A stretch of 64,000 nt of DNA, taken from NCBI GenBank assembly GCA_965226945.1, contig OZ245717.1, positions 5,766,001-5,830,000 on the forward strand, written 5' to 3'. The notes beneath the pieces were generated by a model that was given only the letters and a program-made list of their open reading frames with translations, ran no database searches and was not told the origin of the DNA. Source of the stretch: SYLG01 sp965226945 (GTDB lineage Bacteria > Planctomycetota > Planctomycetia > Gemmatales > Gemmataceae). Numbering within the stretch: position 1 is the first letter of the stretch; each line of letters begins with the position of its first letter. Positions 18,501 to 27,296 of the stretch are shown here, one piece after another. A program made the translations under genes and the position numbers.

Positions 18501-21500
18501 CCATAGGTTTAGTTGATTACTCGGCAACGAATCGATCCCATTTGCGATAGCTACAACTCGGTAGGTGTGATTTGACCCTTCCGTGAGACCGGTCTGCGTG
18601 TAGGACACGACATCGGGATTCAAAGTTTTAAGCGCGATCCAGATATCATTAACGCGTTTCTCGATTCGATAACCACTTTCGTTGGGAAGGTCTGCCCACG
18701 AAATGGTGATGGAAGCATCGGAATTGCCAACTCCCGTAAATCCCGTCGGTTGAGCAGGAAAGGCGGGTGACGTAGCGCTTGCCATTTGCGACCAATCGGA
18801 GGATCCATTGGCACTGGAATTGGCCCTAACGCGGAAGTAATATGTAGTCGAACTCGCAAATGGCCCTGGAGCGATAATGGAACTCGCGTTGGCTGCGGCC
18901 GAACCAACATAGGTCCAATCGTTTACGCCGTCGAGGGATCGTTCCACTGTAAAATTGGATTCGTTACCGGAGTGGTCAGTCCAGGTGATTTGCGCCTGAG
19001 CCGGGGAGTCAACGATGGCGATCACGCCGGTAGGCTTGGCCAACTTAGTCTTTGCCTGAACGGTAGCGCTAGGGGTACCGACACCGACGGAATTGCTCCC
19101 AGACACTTGAAAGGCGTAGGGCGTTACCTCTGTCAGATTTGAGTCGGTGAAGGTGGTTACACCCGCCGCGGTTGATCCGACCGTAGACCATTGACCGTTG
19201 ATCATTCGTTCGATCTTGTATTGGGTTTCGTTGGTCAAATCGGACCACGAAAGCGAAATCGCATTCTCCGTCTGTGAAGAGATGTTGACGTTACCTGGAG
19301 CAGCGGTGAATGCGGGGGTGGTGACTGAGGCGTTAGAGGAATTGAGAGACCAATTGGGAGTAGTCCCAATTTGGGTATAAATCGCACGAACGCGGAAGTA
19401 ATAAGCCGTTTGGCCGACAAATGGCCCAGGTGCACTAAATTGGGTTACGCTGGTGCCTACCTGGCCGGCTTGGACCCAGCCATCAGTTCCATTGGGAGAT
19501 CGCTCGACAATATAGCCAGTTTCTTTGGTTGACTGATCAATCCAACTTAGATCGATTCGCGATCCTGAAACGATCAACCCGGAAAGCCCTGTCGGAGCCT
19601 TCAATAAAGTGGGCACGGAAATTGAATTGCTCGGAGGAGAATCTCCATTTGCTCCCATAGCAATGATCCGGTAGGAGCTTGCCGTTCCCTCGGTCAAACC
19701 GCTTTCGTCGGTGCAACTGGTTATGTTGGCGGCAACCGTCGTGAGTGTAGTCCATTGGCTACCAGTACGACGTTCGATTCGATAACCAGTCTCATTGGAA
19801 AGATCGGCCCAATTCAAGGTGATCGAAGTGTCCGAATTGGCGGTAGCAATCAACCCGGTAGGCTTGGCGGGGATGATTGGGGTCGTAACGCTGCTTATTG
19901 GCGTGTACTGGGAATGATTGTCAGCCATGCCGAAAGCACTAGACGAGGCAGCCCTCACTCGGAAAGAGTAAGTTGTGGACCCATCGACAGGTCCTGGGAC
20001 GACAAAGGTCGTGACATCCTGCTTGCTTGTAGAACCAAGTGACTGCCAGCCATTCGCTCCCGCTGACTGCTCCACTTCGAACCGAGTTTCACCAGCGGAA
20101 TGATCAGCCCAGTTCAAGGTAATCGTTCCGGAACTATACGTAGCAGTCAGATTCGATGGTGCTGCCAGCAACGTCGTGGCTCGCGGAGTGAAGAAATTTG
20201 CCGACTCACCAGCCGCATTGATCGCGGTGATCCGATAGTAATATGCTGTGCCTTCAATCAGACCTGAATCGGCAAAAGACGTGACATTTTGACCGACGGT
20301 TCCGGCAACAATCCACTGCCCAACGTAGGGATTCATACGTTCGATCCGATAGCTCGTTTCGTTGGCAACATCGGCCCAGAAAATCTGCATCGTGGTGTCG
20401 GAATTGGGGGTCAGTACCAATTCCGTCACTGCGTTGGGAAATGCCGGTGTAACTACGCTGGCGGGTTGGCCATAAAGCGAATATAGAGGCAAACCTAAGG
20501 GCAATGACCATCGCAGGTATGCCCGCACTCGGAAATGGTAGGGAGTTGAGCCATTGAACCCGCCGTAATAGGAATAGATGTTGGTATTGGCCGGCAGAGT
20601 TGCAATGGAGGACCAGCCAGTCGTGCCATTGGAAGACACTTCGACACTGTAGAATTCTTCAAAAGAGGATAGATCGCCCCAGGATAGATCGATCCTGGAC
20701 CCAGAGATCGAGGTCGCCACCAAATTCGTTGGAGCGGCAAGGAAAGTCCTTGCATAGGACTCAACACTGGGCGCTGATTGCCCAAGCGCGTTAATGGCAA
20801 CGACACGGAACGTGCCCAGGGTATATTCTGTCAGCCCGGAAATCGTGAACGAAGTTGTGTTGGCGGGAACCGTGGTGACAGTATTCCATGTTCCTGAAAT
20901 CAGTCGTTCTATTCTATATTGAGTTTCGTTGGATAAATCGCTCCACGACAATTTGAGTTCGGTGTCGGAAACGCCAGTGACCAGAAAATCGGCGGGTTGA
21001 TTGGGAAATGCCGGAGTTGAAATAGTGGCAGCATTAGACGGTGTGGAATAAAGATATCCTGAATTTTGACCAATATCGAGTGTGGTTGTCGTAACTCGGA
21101 AGGAGTACAATTTCGAACCGACGAAAGGTCCAGTTGCCGAAAAATTAGTTTGATTGGCGGGAACCGAAGCGATATATTTCCATCCGGCGATGCCATCGGT
21201 CTGCATCTCAATTTGGAAGCTATTTTCGCTATGCGCGGTGTCGGTCCAAGACAGATCAACTTGACCACCAGATACAACTGAGGCTGTCAGCCCGGTGGGG
21301 GACGCTGGCTTCGTTTTTGTTTGCTGAAAAAGGCTAGGCGCAGATTCGCCGCTTTCATTAATCGCAACGATTCGGTAGGTATAAATCGTGCCTTCCGTCA
21401 AACTCGAATCGACAAATGTGGTCGTATTGGCAGGCAGTGTTTGAATCGGAGACCAGACTACAGGCCAAGCATATACATTGGGGGATCTTTCCACTCGGAA

Positions 21501-24500
21501 CGCGGTTTCATTGGGCAGATTGGCCCATGAAAGCGCGACGGAGGTCGCGGTGACAGCGCCGACTATTAGCCCGGTCGGCTGATTGGGAAACGCCGGGGTT
21601 GTCAGGGAGAGAACCGAGGAGTTTAGGGAATCATTTTCGAAAGAAAGGTAATTGAAGTTTTTATACGCTCGGACTCGAAAGCGATAGTTTGTTGACCCAT
21701 CGAACGGTCCTGTTGCCGTGAATGCATTGGTGTTTGCCGGCAGATAGCTGGCAATTTGCTTCCATGTCAAGCCATCAAGCGATTGTTCGACATAGTAGGA
21801 GTTCTCATAAATCGAACGGTCCGTCCATGTGAGATTGATCTGGTTTCCTGAGAGCACTTGCGCCGCCAGACCGGTGGGAGTGGCCAGATGCGTTAAGACC
21901 GAAATGGATTGACTCGCGGCGGATTGGCCCAATAGGTTGCTGGCCGTTACTCGGTACACATAGGTCCGCCCTTCTTCTACCGTTGTATCGGTGTAACTCG
22001 TGGTATTGGCAGGGACCGATTCGATCGACGCCCAGAGATTCCCAACCTGCCTCTCGATCATGTAATCGGTTTCGTTGGGCAGATCGGTCCACGACAAAGT
22101 TACGGAGGTGTCCGTGTAGGCCGTTACGGTCAAACCCGCCGGCGGATTGGGAAAGCCAGGTGTCGTGGTCTCGACATTGGTCGTGTACGCCGACTCGTTC
22201 CAAAGCGTGGGGTGAATGTAAGGCCCCTGCTTGATTGCTTTGACGCGGAAGAAGTAGCTGGTGGAGCCCAGGAAGGGACCGGGGGCCTCGAAGCGATTGG
22301 TATTAGGGCCAGTTGAACCGACCGCCATCCATCCAGTCGTGCCGTTCGTCGATTGTTCGATTTGAAAGCCTGTTTCATTGAAAGATCGATCAACCCAAGT
22401 CAACACCGTTTTCGCGCCGGAATAAGGCGTTACCGCAAGGTTGGTCGGGGTGCCCAATTTTGTGGTGACGGTGAGGGGCGAACTTGGCGCGGAGTTGCCG
22501 AGGGAATTGCTCGCGATCACTCGGTAGTAAAATGGCGTCCCTTCCCAGCAACTCGGGTCGGTGTAGGTCGTGGTGTTTGCGGAAACCTCATCGATTAAAG
22601 ACCAGTCGAAGGGATTCGCGGTGTCGGATCGTTCGATTCGATACATCGTTTCATTGGCAAGATCGGTCCAGGAGAGGGAGACCGAAGTCGCTGTGGTGGC
22701 GACAGCTTGCAGGCCGGAGGGAATATTGGGGAAGGCCGGAGTTTGAACTTGCAGGAAATCCGAGTAAAGGGAGGAATTGGGAAGATACTGATAGGCGTAT
22801 CCAAGCCCGTATCCGGGGTGATAGGCTTTCACGCGAAATACATAGTCGGTCGAGCCGTTGAATGGGCCTGTTGCGGTGAAATGGGTCGCATTAGCCGACA
22901 ACCATCCTACCTGGCGCCAGTCATTGTTCGCCTGGGTGGCCATCTCGACGTAGTAGGATTGCTCCATGGCGGAATTGTCCACCCAGCTCAGATCGATCCG
23001 GGACCCGGAATAGACGGTCGCGGCCAACTGAGTTGGGGCCGCCAAGAGCGTACGGCCACTGATAACCCCGCTTGGCGGAGACTGGCCCAGCGCGTTGATT
23101 GCGACAACCCGGAACTGGTAGGAGTAGCCCTCCATCAGTCCAGAAGCGGTGAACTGGGTAGTGTTGGCGGCCACGGTGCCAAGGGAAATCCAAACAGCGG
23201 GCCAAACCGATTGGTCTAATCGCTCGATGCGGTAGCTCGTCTCGTCGGTGAGATCCTCCCACTCCAATTTGATCGTGGAATGGGATGTGGGCGTGGCGAC
23301 CAGTCCTGTGGGTTTGCCGGGATATGCGGCGGTGGTGGTGGAAGCAATAGGGGAATAGGCGCTAAAGGCAGAAACGATCCCTTGCGGATAAAAGTAGCTG
23401 TAGACTTTCGCCCGGACACGGAAAAAGTAGGTCGTCGATCCATCGAAAGGTCCGGGCGCCGAGAACGAATTCGCGTTGGCCGGCAACGAGGCAATGTTGG
23501 TCCAATTGGAAGTTCCGTCTGGGGATTGTTCGATCTCGTAACTCGTTTCGACATTGGAAAGATCAGACCAGGAGAGGTTAATTTGTGCACTGGATATTGC
23601 CGTGGCCGTGAGTGGGGCGGGTGCCTTCGGAAGAGTCAGGGCGGCTGCCGTCGCGCTTGGCGCTGATGGCCCAACGGAGTTGATGCCGATGATGCGATAG
23701 GAGTTGGAACTGAGCTCGGTCAGTCCCGTGTGGGTGTATTCCGTGGCATTGGCGGCAAGTGTCGCCAAGGTTGTCCAGACCGAATTCACTTGCCGTTCGA
23801 TCCGGTAACTGGTTTCCGTGGCCGTATCGTTCCAAGTGAGTTTCACCTGTGCGTCCGAAAGCGGCGTTGCGACGAGATTCGTTGGCTGATTGGCGTAGGC
23901 CGGAGTGGTTGCGGATGCAGTGTCGGAGTATAGAGAATAATTCTGATAATTCGTGAATCCATTTGGTCCATAACCTAAGAGGTAAGCAGAAGCTCGGATT
24001 CTGAAGTAGTAGGTCGTCGAGCCATTGAAAGCGCCCGTCACCGAGTATTGAGTTTCGTCGGTTCCTACCGACCCGACTTGCGTCCAGTTTCCGGTCCCGG
24101 TTGTGGATTGCTCGATCAGATACCACCATTCCAACTGGGAGCGATCGACCCAAGTTAGATTGATCTGCGAATTCGAAATGACGGTTGCGGCCACATTGAT
24201 CGGCGAGGCCAAGAGAGGTCGAATCTGGGTGCTTGACGCGGGTGCCGATTCACCCCCTCCATTGATGGCGATGATCTGATAGTAGTAGGTTTGATTTTCC
24301 GAGAGTCCGGTGTCAACGAAGGATGTCACATTCTGCCCAACGGTACCCGCGATGGTCCAGCCTGACAAGTATCTTTCAATGCGATAGCTGGTTTCGTTTG
24401 CGGTATCCGCCCAATTGAGTGAAATGGTGGAATGGGATGTGCCTACGCCCGTAATGCCGGTAACGACCGATGGGAAAGCAAGGGATGTGGCTTCAACAGT

Positions 24501-27296
24501 TGGTGAGTAAGCGCTGACATAGAGTGGAGAGTATTGATAAAGAGCTAGCCTGAAATAGTATTTAGTTGATCCTGAAAAACGCAAGTATGGAGATGTGTAT
24601 GTAGATCCTGCTTGGGAAACGGTGTCGATTGGTAACCAATTGTATACCCCATCGGCCGACCCCTCTATGCGAGTCTCGATAGAGTCATCGAGCGGAGTGA
24701 TCCAATTAATACTAATCTGCGTGCCGGAAGGAATCGTGACTGTGAATGTTGGTATCTGCGGCATCGTCGTCGCGTTGGCGGAAGAACTTGGTATCGACCA
24801 TCCCGAGGCGTTCAGCGCAATCACGCGGTAGGTATGGGCCGAACCTGCGGCTAACCCGGTAACCTGGTAGCTTGCGACGTTTGCGCCAAGCGTTGTCAGC
24901 GTGGCCCAGGTTCCACTGAATTGTTCTTCAATCCTGTAACCGGTTTCGTTCGACGTATCGGACCACTGTAACGACAGTTCAGATGCCGAGACGACCGTTG
25001 CCGTCAGGTTCGTCGGCTGATTGGGATAAGCGGCCGTGGTAACCGATGCTATGTCGGAGTATTTGGAATAGGTTGAACCGTTACCGTTGGCATAGGCTCG
25101 CACCCTGAAATAATAAGTTGTCAAGCTGTTGAACGAACCGCTTACGGAGAATTGGGTTTCGTCCGCCCCTGCCGTGGCCACCTGAACCCAATTGCCGGTG
25201 CCCGTCGAGGATTGCTCGATGAAATAGGACCCTTCGAATTGAGAATTGTCGGTCCAGTATAAGTCGATTTGCGAGCCGGAAAAAGATGTGGCAAAGACGT
25301 TCGTCGGTGCCGCCAGCAGAGTTTTTGCCTCAGTCGATGTGGGCGCCGATTCACCCCAGCCATTGGTTGCGAAGACCCGGTAGTTGTAGGTTTGGTTTTC
25401 GGAGAGTGCGGTATCGACGAATGAAGTCGTGTTCGCGCCAACGGTGCCGGCCACGATCCAGCCGCTTCCCAGGGAAGGGGTTTGTCTTTCAATACGATAG
25501 TTGGTTTCGTACGTGGCATCGGCCCAACTGAGTGAAACGGTGGAGTGAGATGTTGCGGCCCCCGCGAGACCGGTGAGAGGATTGGGGAACGATGTCGATG
25601 TTGCGTTAGTAACCGATGAATAGGCACCGAGAACGGAAGCACCAAACGGGAAAGAACCTGATCGCAGTCTAAAGTAGTAGGTTGTGGAGCCCGAAAATGG
25701 TCCGTTTGAAGTGAAAGTCGTAACCCCGGATGCAACGGTCCCAATTTGCGTCCACCCAGTCGTTCCGTTGAGAGACTGCTCGATGGCGGTTCCGTTTTGA
25801 TCATCGAGCCGGGTACCCCAGCTGAAGTCGGCTCGGGATCCGGAAATAATGGTTGCGGTTGGCCCCGATTGCAGTACAGCGTTCGTCGTCGCGCTTGATG
25901 TAAGGCTCGGTGTTGATGATCCCGATGCGTTGATTGCGATAATCCGATAGGTAAAACTCGTGTTGGGATTTAAACCCGCGTCCACGTAGTCGGTTTGATT
26001 GGCAGCGAGGGTCATGACCGTAGACCAGTTCCCGCTTACCAATTTCTCCAGCCTGTAACTTGTTTCGTTTGCGGTATCAGACCAATTCAACAGGATTTCC
26101 GATGTCGAAATACTTCGGGCTAGGAAATTGGACGGCTGATTGGGGCCACCTGGTATGGTGGACGAGACCGTCGAAGAATAAGAAGAGTAAAAACCTCCTT
26201 CGGGAGCGCCTTCGTCATACAGAAAATATCGGATCCGAAAATAATAAGTCGATGAGCTCTGAAAAGGACCGGAAGCGGAAAAGGAGGTTGCATTGCCGGC
26301 AATTGCAGCAATTTGTGAAAATCCCGAGGAGCTGCTTAAAGATCTTTCGATCAAAATGGCATTCATGCTCGGGCTGGGATTGGTCCAATTCAGGTCAATC
26401 TGATTTCCCGATACGAACGTGGCGGTAACGGAGGCAGGCGGGGCCAAAGCGGTTGTAACCGCCGCGGTGCTTGAATAGGCTGAAGGTCCTCCGAGGCTTA
26501 GATTTTGCAGCCGATACTCATATTTTGTGTTGGTGTTCGGCGGAGAATCGGAATACGCGGTTTGAGTTGTGCTGAGCGACGCCAGTGCTTCCCACTTGTT
26601 GGAAGTGGACGTCGCATTTCGTCGCTCAAGTGAATATCCTGTCGCATTCTGCGAAGCTGTCCAGGACAGGCTTACTGTCCCAGATGAAGCCATGGAGCCG
26701 CTAAAACCCGTAGGTGACGAAGGCGCAACGACATCGGCTTTCACTAATTCCAAACGATAACTGCCCTGTTCGCCGACTGAGCCACTTCCCTCGGTTGAGG
26801 GGTTGTAGAATTGAGTTCCATATCCACAAACACCGATGTAAAACAAGCCGGTGGACGGAGCGACGAACTTGAGGGAACTGTCGGCGGTGGACGAGCCCGT
26901 GAACGGATTGGCTCCGTCATCGTTGTAGGTCAGTTGAGTACCTGTCGAATCGAAAATTCGCAGATAACTATCCATCGCGCTTAGCGACCCACCTTCTTCC
27001 GGCGCTTGAGCAGCGACCACCGTCGTGAGTCGTTGGCCGGACGTCAAAGACACCGAATAAAGGTCGACATCTTTGGTGGGATAACTCCCATCGCCAATCG
27101 TGGCGTTGTGCTTATAAAGCGAACCCAAACCTAAATTTAACGCCATCGCTGAAGTCAGCGAATCACCCTCCGGATCTCCTGTCGGCAAGGTGGGCGGCAA
27201 AACGGCCATCACATTGCGATCTTCCAGATTCTCCAAACGAGGCCGGATGAATCGGGAGGGTTTCAGTTTCGAATTTCTTTTTGGAAATAGGTTCAT
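12528..27296 (-). CDS. giant surface protein with 39 FN3 domains, Ca-type repeats, pre-toxin-like region and C-terminal tip
   Basis: A 4922-residue predicted surface or secreted protein. The N-terminus has a basic region and LENLEDRNVMA, a motif at the start of many planctomycete exported giants. Residues of about 45-190 resemble a bacterial pre-peptidase C-terminal (PPC) domain (DVDLYSVSL, SYLRIFDSTG). About 191-3854 is an array of 39 fibronectin III domains of two alternating types. About 3856-3960 has Asp-rich thrombospondin-3-like repeats (DADGDQISNNLE, DSDQDGYSDVDE). Next come a beta-rich stretch, a hydrophobic segment near 4464-4510, a region resembling pre-toxin TG domains (ADVVGYSDYRMGVTGIDP), and a tip of about 220 residues. 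AAGGTG stands six bases before the chosen ATG; the frame extends 38 codons upstream. The two genes downstream fit immunity genes. Adhesin without toxin activity is the alternative. Confidence 0.85.
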   Translation of the reverse strand: MNLFPKRNSKLKPSRFIRPRLENLEDRNVMAVLPPTLPTGDPEGDSLTSAMALNLGLGSLYKHNATIGDGSYPTKDVDLYSVSLTSGQRLTTVVAAQAPEEGGSLSAMDSYLRIFDSTGTQLTYNDDGANPFTGSSTADSSLKFVAPSTGLFYIGVCGYGTQFYNPSTEGSGSVGEQGSYRLELVKADVVAPSSPTGFSGSMASSGTVSLSWTASQNATGYSLERRNATSTSNKWEALASLSTTQTAYSDSPPNTNTKYEYRLQNLSLGGPSAYSSTAAVTTALAPPASVTATFVSGNQIDLNWTNPSPSMNAILIERSLSSSSGFSQIAAIAGNATSFSASGPFQSSSTYYFRIRYFLYDEGAPEGGFYSSYSSTVSSTIPGGPNQPSNFLARSISTSEILLNWSDTANETSYRLEKLVSGNWSTVMTLAANQTDYVDAGLNPNTSFTYRIIAINASGSSTPSLTSSATTNAVLQSGPTATIISGSRADFSWGTRLDDQNGTAIEQSLNGTTGWTQIGTVASGVTTFTSNGPFSGSTTYYFRLRSGSFPFGASVLGAYSSVTNATSTSFPNPLTGLAGAATSHSTVSLSWADATYETNYRIERQTPSLGSGWIVAGTVGANTTSFVDTALSENQTYNYRVFATNGWGESAPTSTEAKTLLAAPTNVFATSFSGSQIDLYWTDNSQFEGSYFIEQSSTGTGNWVQVATAGADETQFSVSGSFNSLTTYYFRVRAYANGNGSTYSKYSDIASVTTAAYPNQPTNLTATVVSASELSLQWSDTSNETGYRIEEQFSGTWATLTTLGANVASYQVTGLAAGSAHTYRVIALNASGWSIPSSSANATTMPQIPTFTVTIPSGTQISINWITPLDDSIETRIEGSADGVYNWLPIDTVSQAGSTYTSPYLRFSGSTKYYFRLALYQYSPLYVSAYSPTVEATSLAFPSVVTGITGVGTSHSTISLNWADTANETSYRIERYLSGWTIAGTVGQNVTSFVDTGLSENQTYYYQIIAINGGGESAPASSTQIRPLLASPINVAATVISNSQINLTWVDRSQLEWWYLIEQSTTGTGNWTQVGSVGTDETQYSVTGAFNGSTTYYFRIRASAYLLGYGPNGFTNYQNYSLYSDTASATTPAYANQPTNLVATPLSDAQVKLTWNDTATETSYRIERQVNSVWTTLATLAANATEYTHTGLTELSSNSYRIIGINSVGPSAPSATAAALTLPKAPAPLTATAISSAQINLSWSDLSNVETSYEIEQSPDGTSNWTNIASLPANANSFSAPGPFDGSTTYFFRVRAKVYSYFYPQGIVSAFSAYSPIASTTTAAYPGKPTGLVATPTSHSTIKLEWEDLTDETSYRIERLDQSVWPAVWISLGTVAANTTQFTASGLMEGYSYQFRVVAINALGQSPPSGVISGRTLLAAPTQLAATVYSGSRIDLSWVDNSAMEQSYYVEMATQANNDWRQVGWLSANATHFTATGPFNGSTDYVFRVKAYHPGYGLGYAYQYLPNSSLYSDFLQVQTPAFPNIPSGLQAVATTATSVSLSWTDLANETMYRIERSDTANPFDWSLIDEVSANTTTYTDPSCWEGTPFYYRVIASNSLGNSAPSSPLTVTTKLGTPTNLAVTPYSGAKTVLTWVDRSFNETGFQIEQSTNGTTGWMAVGSTGPNTNRFEAPGPFLGSTSYFFRVKAIKQGPYIHPTLWNESAYTTNVETTTPGFPNPPAGLTVTAYTDTSVTLSWTDLPNETDYMIERQVGNLWASIESVPANTTSYTDTTVEEGRTYVYRVTASNLLGQSAASQSISVLTHLATPTGLAAQVLSGNQINLTWTDRSIYENSYYVEQSLDGLTWKQIASYLPANTNAFTATGPFDGSTNYRFRVRAYKNFNYLSFENDSLNSSVLSLTTPAFPNQPTGLIVGAVTATSVALSWANLPNETAFRVERSPNVYAWPVVWSPIQTLPANTTTFVDSSLTEGTIYTYRIVAINESGESAPSLFQQTKTKPASPTGLTASVVSGGQVDLSWTDTAHSENSFQIEMQTDGIAGWKYIASVPANQTNFSATGPFVGSKLYSFRVTTTTLDIGQNSGYLYSTPSNAATISTPAFPNQPADFLVTGVSDTELKLSWSDLSNETQYRIERLISGTWNTVTTVPANTTSFTISGLTEYTLGTFRVVAINALGQSAPSVESYARTFLAAPTNLVATSISGSRIDLSWGDLSSFEEFYSVEVSSNGTTGWSSIATLPANTNIYSYYGGFNGSTPYHFRVRAYLRWSLPLGLPLYSLYGQPASVVTPAFPNAVTELVLTPNSDTTMQIFWADVANETSYRIERMNPYVGQWIVAGTVGQNVTSFADSGLIEGTAYYYRITAINAAGESANFFTPRATTLLAAPSNLTATYSSGTITLNWADHSAGETRFEVEQSAGANGWQSLGSTSKQDVTTFVVPGPVDGSTTYSFRVRAASSSAFGMADNHSQYTPISSVTTPIIPAKPTGLIATANSDTSITLNWADLSNETGYRIERRTGSQWTTLTTVAANITSCTDESGLTEGTASSYRIIAMGANGDSPPSNSISVPTLLKAPTGLSGLIVSGSRIDLSWIDQSTKETGYIVERSPNGTDGWVQAGQVGTSVTQFSAPGPFVGQTAYYFRVRAIYTQIGTTPNWSLNSSNASVTTPAFTAAPGNVNISSQTENAISLSWSDLTNETQYKIERMINGQWSTVGSTAAGVTTFTDSNLTEVTPYAFQVSGSNSVGVGTPSATVQAKTKLAKPTGVIAIVDSPAQAQITWTDHSGNESNFTVERSLDGVNDWTYVGSAAANASSIIAPGPFASSTTYYFRVRANSSANGSSDWSQMASATSPAFPAQPTGFTGVGNSDASITISWADLPNESGYRIEKRVNDIWIALKTLNPDVVSYTQTGLTEGSNHTYRVVAIANGIDSLPSNQLNLWTKLKSPINLAAQPVSGSRIDLSWVDLSDRETGYVIEQSIAGSNTWSVSGTVGQNIHSFQAPGPFLGATTYLFRVHAISYNSSSLDSDTVTLTTPAFPNAPTGLSVKSLTDTTISLAWSLASNITSYRIERQDLLNGSLGIWTPVQSLSSAQNYFVDSGLVEGTTYFYRVIASNTIADSAPSMPLSATTAPGTPTGLTAAVVSGGQIDLSWQDNSRSEWYFTVEQQVGSSNNWAIAANSTTTSVTLNGPFNGNTSYRFRVRAFMLMGGFSLYSETFSLTTPGFPNQPIGIAATTLSTSEISFTWTSTADTDQYILQRSIDASPGTWTQVGIVGGTFNSFTLGGLTEGSRGYFRLIAINSQGRSAPSRVLIASTNLQQPTNLTATPISGGRIHLSWENLSTVQTGFAIDQSVDGISWSPVNNLRATTTEFDASGPFNGATQYYFRVKAVNDVLGTSSPFSPISSVLTPAYPNQPGTLSAVSLGPTEIKLTWQEVASAKSYTIQRSNNGQSSWSTIYSVQSGTSTFTDLSLNEFSTYFYRIIATNDSGDSAPSLVASTQTMFWSPGLLNASSTSGSTLDLSWVNRSNFAGYNSIIFEISTNNSTWYPLKTVSGATTSTSILVQLNGSTRYYIRSVIATLLSYRNSQYSTTEITTPSYPNKPSANIINALTPTSAQLSWIDLPDETGYLIERKIDGSTAWYEAGTAEANVTSYIDVNLQPSTKYFYRVSAINATGRSAYSNEVTAVLPPDKIKNASATLITEDRLDLNWSRPEKPVAIKVEASQSSTGPWSVVGVSNPNSTYFSIPGPFSSLTSYFFRLTAYNATGSSEPIFVSFTTPTLLSTPDSPWVESISSSSVQLSWEATPQASQYQIFRRIASSDWINIGLVGNSTLAFTDSSNLTSGTLYQYGIAAEFGGKLSGIVKTGLVLPGDGDEDADGDQISNNLEANVGTNPLDADTDNDTFPDGWEFDTGAFDPTQFDDPQADADEDGLSNWDEFLFGTDPEDEDSDQDGYSDVDELDEGTDPSNSTDNGELMASDMIAFFDVKVGDPSGSQSEKYMLEVGDQRIVNTAYGKIDSRTLSLRAGRSYNLHLTHLGSLLPTPDHDWTIDFGQSNADIKLPYFITGQDKDYFKSNSDVNPFKTNNSATLHIPLLDADVDSDNTNEYDLPDLSMKEDVDEEGEENVKIVYPNSGDIDTDGTPDYADNKIIGGNFVPLVVTLSGNVFDVGRPSVRLTFKFNSAGASQILPAAGEGGFGPSLYTYTPGAIRIWTKNAYELRNENTDLIVSGKSFQAFQYSGSKTELRWVFYIEGMDSSDDVRYIEVHADIAGDVADLDLYDTVNVAVPKNASVIIIKNLPDEDPVQSFNHTISPGVWSQYLADRKADLAAARNPNLPQNLTNLQALGSLTEALDNAELLARQIKDGIDIVKRLDNSLITSETSLMEDFLIVTKHYNKYLQFYIQCNRIRGKYTNITDAFGWNQDIYDRIDKLPVSFDGLNIEPTSKQLYDIRSSISDPVTLARLPRFFQSEYATGRSDSILANAIVAGAIGGGIMVAVATWPVSAPLWLTVAGLGMLAGSAVTPAITRYQNDQPLTQIGLGVVADVVGYSDYRMGVTGIDPRTGKPAKKKDPITGEMTDLSEYDLGKANADGAFSLALSITGFFKSGVPPIQKLIEIGTAPAPILAASGIPVHKYLQVAARSNLGNEAAVQMAGRPTVFSGENIRTLATSFGNAGLQASALTGAVRFSIGAKEFVVYMAAQSNPSAAAPTQQAPPTYSFDFLKYPEYKKGNPETGAPDPVNGEDGLYVTKAAIEYHSKLNANGQFNPSDIEKLEGLVKTAQALVQSGYKQVTVLGEGIFLTGFKNNGKRREKHLLDGEIMINKGKDGQFLGIKFEEKTPLGSPKTADKKWVPIQNNLKDGTKNIGDLIINLLTLDASSADFNKGFGLAFSEENIAKRMSANIRNFPYKDQKFLPTSGKLIAIIRNTSGAIEIIERNWP
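12531..13200 (-). other. C-terminal tip domain of the giant protein, candidate toxin
   Basis: The last ~222 residues, after a Pro/Gln/Ala-rich linker (APTQQAPPTY). It is a compact, mixed alpha/beta-looking segment beginning near SFDFLKYPEYKKG and ending NTSGAIEIIERNWP. HLLDG followed 15 or so residues later by IKFEEKTP gives an Asp...Glu-x-Lys arrangement like that of PD-(D/E)XK nucleases, but I cannot confirm the fold. The segment is visibly richer in A and T than the FN3 array, as acquired toxin tips often are. Confidence 0.4.
13610..13910 (-). other. hydrophobic and pre-toxin-TG-like region of the giant protein
   Basis: Encodes a glycine-rich hydrophobic stretch (AGAIGGGIMVAVATWPVS and beyond) followed by ADVVGYSDYRMGVTGIDP and RTGKPAKKKDPITGEMTDL. 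This order, a glycine-rich membrane-active segment and then D...G...TG-D-x-x-TG, is the pattern of the pre-toxin TG domain that precedes tips in polymorphic toxins. The resemblance is by eye only. Confidence 0.45.
15420..15730 (-). repeat. Asp-rich thrombospondin-3/EF-hand-like calcium repeats
   Basis: About five repeats of the D-x-D-x-D-G type with following NxxE or WE segments (for example DGDEDADGDQISNNLE, DADTDNDTFPDGWE, DADEDGLSNWDE, DSDQDGYSDVDE). In secreted proteins these bind calcium and stiffen the chain between a repeat stalk and a C-terminal module. Confidence 0.75.
15735..26725 (-). repeat. array of 39 fibronectin III domains in two alternating types
   Basis: Each unit is about 94 residues. 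One type begins like FPNQPTGL and contains NETxYRIER and a TYxYRVxAxN strand. The other begins like APTNLxATxxSGSRIDLSW and contains IEQSxDG and GPFxGSTxYYFRVRA. Counting the starting strands gives 20 of the first type and 19 of the second, in strict alternation, so the unit of expansion was the pair (about 190-200 residues, near 580 bases). Copies are divergent in DNA. Confidence 0.8.

Noticed and set aside
15735..26725. Plus-strand genes inside the FN3 array
   Set aside because: Many 60-130-codon frames occur opposite the repeats; they follow the repeat period and are mirror images of the FN3 coding sequence.
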